The position numbers and the translations under genes are program-made. The notes under the pieces are model-generated. The model searched no databases and was not told the origin of the DNA. It was given only the letters and a program-made list of their open reading frames with translations. From assembly GCA_009923475.1 (NCBI GenBank), contig RFTM01000131.1, forward strand, positions 1-5,704: DNA of 5,704 bases, in the 5' to 3' direction. Positions 1-4,261 of the stretch are shown here, piece after piece (the stretch's first letter is position 1; each line of letters begins with the position of its first letter). Origin of the DNA: Gammaproteobacteria bacterium (GTDB taxonomy: Bacteria > Pseudomonadota > Gammaproteobacteria > Steroidobacterales > Steroidobacteraceae).

Positions 1-826
1 CGAGGTTGTGCGCGCACTCGCGGCCCGGGCGCGCCCAGGCCGACACCTCGTAGCGCGCATGGCCGGCGGCGGTGAAGCGCGCGGCGCAGGCCTCGAGCAT
101 GCGCTCGGTGGTGTCGTCGTCGGGCAAGGCCTGCGGCGGTCGCGCCGCGAACGGCGTACCGGGCTCGAGCGTGAGGTTGTAGTGCGAGACCTGCGCGGGC
201 GCGAGCGCGAGCGCGGCCTCGACATCGGCGAGCGCGCCCGCCTCGTCCTGGCCGGGCAGCGCGTACATGAGGTCGAGGTTGAAGTTGCCGAGGCCCGCCG
301 CGTGCAGCTCGGCGGCGGCGGCGCGCGTCTCGTCGGCGGCATGGATGCGGCCGAGCCTGCGCAACATCGCATCATCGAAACTTTGGGCGCCGAGCGACAC
401 GCGGTTCACGCCCGCCGCAGCGTACTCCGCGAAACGGCCACGCTCGATCGTGCCCGGGTTCGCCTCCATCGTGATCTCGGCATCCGGCGCGAACGGCAGC
501 GCGGCGCGCAGCATCGCGAGCGCTTCGCCGATGGCCTGCGGCGAGAAGAGGCTGGGCGTGCCGCCGCCCAGGAACACCGACACGACGGGACGCCCGCCGC
601 TGTCCGCGCCCGGCCTCGCGCCCGGCCTCGTGACGAGCCGCGCATCGCGCGCGATGCCCGAGGCGAGCTGGTGCTCGAGGTCGCGCCGCAACGCGTCGAG
701 GTACTGCCGCTCGGGCACGGCGCCTTTCACCGCATGCGAGTTGAAGTCGCAGTACGGGCACTTGCTCACGCACCACGGGAAATGGACATAGACCCCGAGC
801 GGGGGTGGCGCGGCCGACAGGGTCAC
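1..826 (-). CDS. hemW: HemW, radical-SAM heme chaperone (3' part beyond window)
   Basis: HemW is a radical-SAM protein of the HemN family, often labelled oxygen-independent coproporphyrinogen III oxidase but shown in other bacteria to bind heme and hand it to acceptor proteins. Reading from GTG at 826, 275 codons are present; the family is usually about 375-400 residues, so the C-terminal HemN_C region lies off the left edge. Seen: the 4Fe-4S motif HFPWCVSKCPYCDFNSH with C19, C23 and C26; the position where HemN has a fourth cysteine is F28, which favours HemW over true HemN. Also present are GGGTPS (87-92), EANPGT (121-126), NLDLM (183-187) and, at the cut, YEVSAWARPG followed by ECAHNL, matching E. 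coli HemW closely. The GTG overlaps the rdgB stop as GTGA, and no strong Shine-Dalgarno precedes it, so coupled translation is likely. An RPGA duplication at residues 67-74 is an oddity. The frame is unbroken. Confidence 0.96.
   Translation of the reverse strand, partial: MTLSAAPPPLGVYVHFPWCVSKCPYCDFNSHAVKGAVPERQYLDALRRDLEHQLASGIARDARLVTRPGARPGADSGGRPVVSVFLGGGTPSLFSPQAIGEALAMLRAALPFAPDAEITMEANPGTIERGRFAEYAAAGVNRVSLGAQSFDDAMLRRLGRIHAADETRAAAAELHAAGLGNFNLDLMYALPGQDEAGALADVEAALALAPAQVSHYNLTLEPGTPFAARPPQALPDDDTTERMLEACAARFTAAGHARYEVSAWARPGRECAHNL
605..628. repeat. 12-bp perfect tandem duplication inside hemW
   Basis: Two adjacent identical copies of CGCGCCCGGCCT (605-616 and 617-628). On the coding (minus) strand they encode RPGA twice (HemW residues 67-74). 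They lie in a stretch between the first helix after the iron-sulfur motif and the GGGTPS strand, where E. coli HemW is clearly shorter. The 12-bp unit keeps the frame. Confidence 0.85.
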
Positions 827-1479
827 GGCGCGCGGACGCCCTGCGCCTGCCAGGCGGCGAGCAGCGCGCGCAGCGCGGCGGCGCGATGGCTGTGCAGGTT
901 CTTGGCGGCGGCCTCGAGCTCGGCGACGCTGCGGCCGCCGGATGCGGCGCCCGCGCCATCGATGGGCGCGAACACCGGGTCGTAGCCGAAGCCGCCGCTG
1001 CCGCGCGGCGCCTCGAGGATGCGGCCCTCCCAGGCGCCCTCGCCCACCAGCGGCGACGGATCGTCGGCATCGCGCACCAGCACGATGCAGCAGCGGAAGC
1101 GCGCGCGCCGGCCGGCCTCGGGCACGCCCGCGAGCGCGCCCAAGAGCTTGCGCCAGTTCGCCTCGTCGCGGGGGATCGCGGCGCCCGCAGCATCCGCGGC
1201 GTCCTCCGCGTAGCGCGCGGAACGCACGCCCGGCGCGCCGCCCAGCGCGTCCACCTCCAGCCCCGAGTCGTCCGCCATCGCGGGCAGGCCGCTGTGGCGC
1301 GCCGCGTAGCGGGCCTTGAGCAGCGCGTTGGCGAGGAAGGTGTCGCCGGTCTCCTCGGGCGGCTCGATGCCGAACGCCGACTGCGGCTCGAAGCTGAAGC
1401 CCGCGGGCGCGAGCAGCGCGGCGAACTCGCGCAGCTTGCCGGCGTTGCCGGTGGCGAGCACGACGCGCCGCGGGTTCAT
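823..1479 (-). CDS. rdgB: RdgB/HAM1-type XTP/dITP pyrophosphatase
   Basis: Cytoplasmic house-cleaning enzyme that hydrolyses ITP, dITP and XTP to the monophosphate plus pyrophosphate, keeping deaminated purines out of DNA and RNA. The 218-residue product is close to the usual family length (E. coli about 197), with a somewhat longer middle and C-terminus. Seen in order: nucleotide-binding [12 protein letters not shown] (8-19, with T10, N12, K15); [16 protein letters not shown] (42-57); the catalytic/metal segment [22 protein letters not shown] (69-90), given here only to mark its extent, with D71 matching the E. coli general base by alignment; GGFGYDP (162-168); and SHR (197-199). The ATG at 1479 overlaps the rph stop as ATGA, and the stop overlaps the hemW GTG start, so it is the middle gene of a coupled rph-rdgB-hemW unit. 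A longer frame reading in from upstream is only rph DNA in another phase. Identification is secure. Confidence 0.97.
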   Translation of the reverse strand: MNPRRVVLATGNAGKLREFAALLAPAGFSFEPQSAFGIEPPEETGDTFLANALLKARYAARHSGLPAMADDSGLEVDALGGAPGVRSARYAEDAADAAGAAIPRDEANWRKLLGALAGVPEAGRRARFRCCIVLVRDADDPSPLVGEGAWEGRILEAPRGSGGFGYDPVFAPIDGAGAASGGRSVAELEAAAKNLHSHRAAALRALLAAWQAQGVRAP

Positions 1480-2222
1480 CCCTTCTTCTTCGGCGCAAGC
1501 GGCGCCGCCAGCGCCTCGGCCTGCGCGGCGTGCAGCCGCGCGATGCCGTCGGCGGCGAGCGCGAGCAGCGCGTCGAGCTCGTCGCGGCGGAAGGCATGCC
1601 CCTCGGCCGTGCCCTGCACCTCGATGAAGCGACCGCCGTCGCGCATCACGATGTTCATGTCGGTCTCGGCCTGCGAGTCCTCGGCGTAGTCGAGGTCGAG
1701 CAGCGGCGTGCCGCCGCAGATGCCGACCGACACCGCCGCCACCTGCCCGTGCAGCGGCGAGGCGGCGAGCGCGCCGCGCGCCACGAGCGCGGCGCAAGCG
1801 TCGACCAGCGCCACATAGCTGCCGGTGATGGCCGCCGTGCGCGTGCCGCCGTCGGCCTGCAGCACGTCGCAGTCGAGCGTCACGGTACGCTCGCCGAGCG
1901 CCGCCATGTCCATCACCGCGCGCAGGCTGCGGCCGATGAGCCGCTGGATCTCCTGCGTGCGGCCGGACTGCTTGCCCTTCGCCGCTTCGCGCGGCGAGCG
2001 GCTGTGGGTGGCGCGCGGCAGCATGCCGTACTCCGCCGTCACCCATCCCTGGCCGCGGCCGCGCAGGAACCCCGGCACGCCGTCCTCGATGCTCGCGGTG
2101 CACAGCACCCGCGTGTCGCCGAAGGACACCAGCACGGACCCTTCGGCATGGCGGGTATAGCCGCGGTCAAAGGTCACGGCACGGAGGGCGTCTGCGGCAC
2201 GGCCGCTCGGTCGGGTGAACAT
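1476..2222 (-). CDS. rph: Ribonuclease PH
   Basis: Phosphate-dependent 3'-to-5' exoribonuclease that trims 3' ends of tRNA precursors, releasing nucleoside diphosphates; the family forms a hexameric ring. The product is 248 residues against about 238 in E. coli. Seen: [20 protein letters not shown] (24-43), [16 protein letters not shown] (60-75), [20 protein letters not shown] (82-101), the phosphate-binding [13 protein letters not shown] (122-134, T127/R128), the acidic metal/catalytic segment [19 protein letters not shown] (175-193), and EVQGTAEG. All are near-identical to E. coli. ATG at 2222 fits the family N-terminus (a MxxRPSGR-like start); a weak GAGG lies at 2236-2233, 10 nt upstream. 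It is first in the leftward operon and diverges from yicC. The C-terminal KKKG tail is encoded by the purine run that precedes the rdgB start. It is intact. Confidence 0.98.
   Translation of the reverse strand: MFTRPSGRAADALRAVTFDRGYTRHAEGSVLVSFGDTRVLCTASIEDGVPGFLRGRGQGWVTAEYGMLPRATHSRSPREAAKGKQSGRTQEIQRLIGRSLRAVMDMAALGERTVTLDCDVLQADGGTRTAAITGSYVALVDACAALVARGALAASPLHGQVAAVSVGICGGTPLLDLDYAEDSQAETDMNIVMRDGGRFIEVQGTAEGHAFRRDELDALLALAADGIARLHAAQAEALAAPLAPKKKG
1480..1490 (-). promoter_or_regulatory. Purine-rich rdgB ribosome-binding region inside the rph 3' end
   Basis: On the minus strand AAGAAGAAGGG runs directly into the rdgB ATG at 1479. The same bases encode the last KKKG residues of Rph. 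It is not a canonical AGGAGG, but it is the only purine run nearby in this GC-rich context. It could seed initiation or re-initiation at the overlapping ATGA. Confidence 0.45.
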
Positions 2223-2253
2223 GTCGGGGAGGCCTCGGGGATGGGGCGGCGGC

Positions 2254-2279
2254 TTGGGCTACACTGCGCGCTTTATACA
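2254..2279 (+). promoter_or_regulatory. Candidate yicC-gmk promoter core
   Basis: TATACA (2274-2279) is a good sigma70-type -10. The nearest -35-like hexamer is TTGGGC (2254-2259), but the spacer is only 14 bp against the preferred 16-18. Using GCTTGG (2252-2257) gives a 16-bp spacer at the cost of a poorer -35. Predicted initiation near 2285 would leave a leader of about 45 nt containing the 2292-2308 hairpin. TACACT (2260-2265) is an alternative -10 with no convincing -35. Confidence 0.4.
2272..2277 (-). promoter_or_regulatory. Candidate -10 of the rph-rdgB-hemW promoter
   Basis: Read on the minus strand these bases are TATAAA, overlapping the plus-strand TATACA. It lies about 50 bp upstream of the rph start, a reasonable leader length. 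No good -35 is visible at 16-18 bp (the region is GC-only, near 2294-2300), so an activator or a weak promoter would be needed. Confidence 0.35.
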
Positions 2280-2291
2280 CTCCGCCCGGCC

Positions 2292-2308
2292 CCGGCGCAC
2301 GGCGCCGG
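2292..2308. repeat. Perfect 7-bp inverted repeat in the divergent region
   Basis: CCGGCGC (2292-2298) and GCGCCGG (2302-2308) are perfect reverse complements separated by ACG. As RNA it would be a very stable hairpin in the yicC leader, 22 nt before the start codon. As DNA it overlaps where the -35 of the leftward promoter would fall. No T-run follows, so it is not a terminator. In DNA this GC-rich, chance occurrence is possible. Confidence 0.5.
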
Positions 2309-2330
2309 TGACGGCACAACGGACCACACC

Positions 2331-3200
2331 ATGATCCACAGCATGACCGGCTTCGCGCGCCGCGAGGCGAGCGGCCCCTGGGGCCAGCTCACCTGCGAAC
2401 TGCGCAGCGTCAACCACCGCTACCTCGAGCCGGGGTTCCGGTTGCCCGAGGAACTGCGCGGGCTCGAGGGCGAATTGCGGCAGCTGCTCGCCAAGCAGCT
2501 GCGCCGCGGCAAGGTCGATTGCACCGTCCACCTGCGCGCCGCGCGCGAGGCCGAGCGTGAACTGCGCGTCGACGAGGCGACGCTCAAGCGCGTGCTGGAG
2601 CGGGCGCGCGACATCGCCTCGCGGGCGGGCGGCACCGCCGTCTCGCTCGACCCGATGGACGTGCTGCGCTGGCCGGGCGTGCTGCAGGACAGCGCGCCCG
2701 ACAGCGACGCGCTGGCGGCCGCCTGCCGCGCCCTCTTCGCCGACACCGCGCGCGAGCTCGCCGCCGCGCGCGAGCGCGAGGGCACGCGGCTGCGCGAGTT
2801 CGTGCTGCAGCGGGTCGAGGGGCTCGCCGCGCTGCTCGCCGCCGGGCGCGCCCGCGCCCCCGAGATGCGCGAGCGGCTGCGCACGCGCCTGCAGGCGCGG
2901 CTCGCCGAGCTCGGCGCCACCGTCGATGCCACGCGCTTCGAGCAGGAGGTGGCGCTGCTGCTGCAGCGCGCCGACGTCGACGAGGAGCTCGACCGCCTCG
3001 ACGCCCACCTCGCCGAGATCCGCCGCGTGGTCGACGGCGAGGAGGCCGCCGGCCGCCGCCTCGACTTCCTGATGCAGGAGCTCAACCGCGAGGCCAACAC
3101 CTTCGCCTCGAAGTCGCAGGAGATCGACTCCACGCGCCTCGCCGTCGACATGAAGGTGCTGATCGAGCAGCTGCGCGAGCAGGTGCAGAACGTCGAATGA
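2331..3200 (+). CDS. yicC: YicC/YloC-family endoribonuclease
   Basis: Member of the widespread YicC family (N-terminal YicC-like domain plus C-terminal DUF1732), described in E. coli and B. subtilis as an endoribonuclease; E. coli YicC has been linked to RyhB small-RNA turnover. The 289-residue length matches the family. Seen: the N-terminal signature MIHSMTGFARRE (1-12), ELRSVNHRYLE (23-33), FRLPEELRGLE, RRGKVDCTVHLR, a long charged and probably helical middle (about 150-235), and the C-terminal signature GRRLDFLMQELNREANT (241-257) with SKS (260-262), ending MKVLIEQLREQVQNVE. The ATG at 2331 is chosen because family proteins begin MI.SMTGF/Y; the frame stays open about 800 nt upstream only because rph antisense DNA lacks stops. 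No strong ribosome binding site is visible. It is first in the rightward operon, 13 bp before gmk. Its exact RNA substrates here are unknown. Confidence 0.97.
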   Translation: MIHSMTGFARREASGPWGQLTCELRSVNHRYLEPGFRLPEELRGLEGELRQLLAKQLRRGKVDCTVHLRAAREAERELRVDEATLKRVLERARDIASRAGGTAVSLDPMDVLRWPGVLQDSAPDSDALAAACRALFADTARELAAAREREGTRLREFVLQRVEGLAALLAAGRARAPEMRERLRTRLQARLAELGATVDATRFEQEVALLLQRADVDEELDRLDAHLAEIRRVVDGEEAAGRRLDFLMQELNREANTFASKSQEIDSTRLAVDMKVLIEQLREQVQNVE

Positions 3201-3203
3201 GGA
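3198..3203 (+). promoter_or_regulatory. gmk ribosome-binding site overlapping the yicC stop
   Basis: TGAGGA contains the yicC TGA stop and a GAGGA Shine-Dalgarno core, 10 nt before the gmk ATG at 3214. Terminating ribosomes would be placed on the gmk initiation site, supporting coupled expression and this gmk start. Confidence 0.7.
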
Positions 3204-3213
3204 CCGAGCGACG

Positions 3214-3852
3214 ATGACCGGCGGCCGCCTGTTCGTGATCGCCGCGCCCTCGGGCGCCGGCAAGACCAGCCTCGTGCGCGAGCTCCTCGCGCGCGAGCCG
3301 AACCTGCGCGTCTGCGTCTCGCACACCACGCGCAAGCAGCGCCCCAACGAGGTCGACGGCCGCGACTACCACTTCGTCACCGTGCCCGCCTTCGAATCTT
3401 TGGTCGCCGCCGACGGCTTCCTCGAGTGGGCCAAGGTGTTCGACAACTACTACGGCACGAGCCGCGGCGCGCTGGCGGCCGCCTTCGGCGCCGGCCACGA
3501 CGTCATCCTCGAGATCGACTGGCAGGGCGCGCGGCAGGTGCGCGAGCGCACGCACGACCACGCCACGGGCCTGCCGGGCTGCACCGGCATCTTCATCCTG
3601 CCGCCCTCGCGCGCCGCGCTCGCGCAGCGGCTGCGCGGCCGCGGCACCGACGACGACGCGGTGATCGCGCGGCGGCTCGCCGACGCGGTCGACGACATGC
3701 GCCACCACGACGAGTTCGACTTCGTGGTCGTCAACGACGACTTCGGGCAGGCCGTCGGCGAGCTGCAGGAGATCCTCGCCGGCCGCGGCGACGCCCTGCG
3801 CGCCGGGCGCAAGGCGCTCGCGCCGCTGCTGGCTGACCTGTTGGCCGACTGA
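3214..3852 (+). CDS. gmk: Guanylate kinase
   Basis: Cytosolic, essential enzyme of guanine nucleotide synthesis: ATP + GMP gives ADP + GDP. The product is 212 residues (E. coli 207). Seen: P-loop APSGAGKTS (11-19, K17); the GMP-binding segment SHTTRKQRPNEVDGRDYHF (36-54, with S36, R40, R43, Y52); FLEWAKVFDNYYGTSR (69-84, E71, Y80); the Walker-B-like ILEIDWQGA (98-106, D102); FILPPS (127-132); the lid RLRGRGTDDD (139-148); and VVNDDF. The end, LLADLLAD, resembles the E. coli C-terminus. The start is supported by the ribosome binding site across the yicC stop. Between QVR and IFILPPS it has about seven more residues than E. coli (THDHATGLPGC, 113-123). The gene precedes rpoZ and spoT, as in E. 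coli. Gmk is a (p)ppGpp target in some bacteria; the sequence alone does not show that here. Confidence 0.98.
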   Translation: MTGGRLFVIAAPSGAGKTSLVRELLAREPNLRVCVSHTTRKQRPNEVDGRDYHFVTVPAFESLVAADGFLEWAKVFDNYYGTSRGALAAAFGAGHDVILEIDWQGARQVRERTHDHATGLPGCTGIFILPPSRAALAQRLRGRGTDDDAVIARRLADAVDDMRHHDEFDFVVVNDDFGQAVGELQEILAGRGDALRAGRKALAPLLADLLAD

Positions 3853-3895
3853 CCGCTCCGGCGACCGGCCTCGCTGGCGGAAAGACCCCCCGGTC

Positions 3896-3925
3896 GGCTA
3901 TGATGGTCGACCCTGTCCGATAGCC
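3896..3925. repeat. Nested inverted repeats around the rpoZ promoter
   Basis: GGCTAT (3896-3901) is the reverse complement of ATAGCC (3920-3925). Between them lies the 8-bp palindrome GGTCGACC (3905-3912), its centre offset by about 2 bp. The set covers the candidate -10 and transcription start, where an operator could act. In addition, CGACCGG (3862-3868) pairs with CCGGTCG (3890-3896) across a 21-nt loop. All could be chance in GC-rich DNA. Confidence 0.4.
3899..3904 (+). promoter_or_regulatory. Candidate -10 of an internal rpoZ-spoT promoter
   Basis: TATGAT matches the sigma70 -10 consensus at five of six positions and stands out in the 90-bp gmk-rpoZ gap. The best -35-like hexamers, CTGGCG (3874-3879) or TGGCGG (3875-3880), are weak and sit 18-19 bp away. 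Initiation near 3911 would give a leader of about 32 nt. No terminator hairpin with a T-run is seen in the gap, so read-through from gmk is also likely. Confidence 0.45.
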
Positions 3926-3928
3926 CCC

Positions 3929-3934
3929 GAAAGG
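3929..3934 (+). promoter_or_regulatory. rpoZ ribosome-binding site
   Basis: GAAAGG, 8 nt before the ATG at 3943, is a plausible Shine-Dalgarno and supports that start, which also gives the family-typical MARIT N-terminus. Confidence 0.55.
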
Positions 3935-3942
3935 CGCATCCC

Positions 3943-4233
3943 ATGGCCCGCATCACCGTCGAAGACTGCCTCCAGAACGTCGACAACATCTTCCAGCTCG
4001 TCATCCTCGCCTCGAAGCGCGCCCGCCGGCTCGCCAACGGCGCCGAGGCCATGGTGCCCTGGGAGAACGACAAGCCGACGGTGGTCGCGCTGCGCGAGAT
4101 CGCCGCGGGCCACGTGACGCCCGCCATGCTGCTCGAGCCGGATCCGGAGCCGGAGCCGCCGCCGAGCCTGCTGCCGGACATCACCGAACCCGACCCGGGT
4201 TTCCGCGCGCCGCAGTTCGGCCTCGGCGACTGA
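3943..4233 (+). CDS. rpoZ: RNA polymerase omega subunit
   Basis: Omega is the small RNA polymerase subunit that clamps the beta' C-terminus and, in Proteobacteria, forms (p)ppGpp site 1 with beta'. The product is 96 residues (E. coli 91). Seen: the N-terminal [10 protein letters not shown] (1-10), whose A-R-x-T residues correspond to those lining site 1 in E. coli; the helix [16 protein letters not shown] (18-33); and the family signature [16 protein letters not shown] (41-56), all conserved. Two features are unusual. The nearly invariant NRF before the first helix reads NIF (15-17). The C-terminus after residue 63 is a proline/acid-rich tail, [10 protein letters not shown] (65-74), instead of the Glu/Gln/Ala-rich helical tail of E. 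coli. It sits between gmk and spoT as in E. coli, so a (p)ppGpp-sensing polymerase subunit is next to the (p)ppGpp enzyme. Identification is secure; the effect of NIF is unknown. Confidence 0.97.
   Translation: MARITVEDCLQNVDNIFQLVILASKRARRLANGAEAMVPWENDKPTVVALREIAAGHVTPAMLLEPDPEPEPPPSLLPDITEPDPGFRAPQFGLGD
4135..4158 (+). repeat. Four tandem GA(G/T)CCG hexamers in rpoZ
   Basis: GAGCCG, GATCCG, GAGCCG and GAGCCG are consecutive and in frame, encoding EP-DP-EP-EP (residues 65-72) of the omega tail, followed by more CCG codons. A short array like this can change length by slippage in 6-bp steps without a frameshift. Confidence 0.8.
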
Positions 4234-4261
4234 CCGGGGCCGCGGCGCCACCCGACACACC

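Larger units (their letters stand above)
2223..2330. promoter_or_regulatory. Divergent rph/yicC intergenic region
   Basis: This 108-bp gap is the only divergent intergenic region in the window and so should hold the promoters of both operons. Its centre has the one AT-rich island of the gap, TTTATACA (2272-2279). The yicC-proximal half holds a GC-rich inverted repeat (2292-2308). I see no canonical riboswitch and no strong Shine-Dalgarno before yicC. I could not assign a known transcription-factor site. Confidence 0.7.

Noticed and set aside
1..826. Annotating this gene as hemN, coproporphyrinogen III dehydrogenase
   Set aside because: The motif is CxxxCxxC followed by D-F, lacking the fourth cysteine of HemN (CxxxCxxCxC), and the sequence aligns with E. 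coli HemW (YggW).
8..985. A 325-residue plus-strand frame over hemW and rdgB
   Set aside because: It is Arg/Ala/Gly-rich and antisense to hemW, which carries the radical-SAM motifs and real family similarity on the other strand.
823..2103. A 426-residue frame that could suggest an Rph-RdgB fusion
   Set aside because: Its first part is rph DNA in the wrong frame; only the part from the ATG at 1479 is RdgB. The real rph frame ends at 1476 with ATGA overlap, so these are two separate proteins.
2292..2308. Rho-independent terminator
   Set aside because: The hairpin is strong but no T-run follows on either strand and it lies between divergent genes, upstream of both.
1530..2330. An 800-nt in-frame upstream extension of yicC, giving a 556-residue frame
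   Set aside because: It reads the antisense strand of rph and crosses the divergent promoter gap. YicC proteins begin at the MIHSMTGF signature at 2331; the upstream part is low-complexity Arg/Ala/His-rich translation typical of GC-bias open frames.
2259..3347. A 362-residue minus-strand frame opposite yicC and gmk
   Set aside because: It is fully antisense to two certain genes, has no recognisable motifs, and is explained by stop-codon depletion in high-GC DNA.
4239..4246. GCCGCGGC palindrome between rpoZ and spoT as a terminator or operator
   Set aside because: Only 8 bp with no loop; GC-only palindromes of this size are expected by chance in DNA of this composition.
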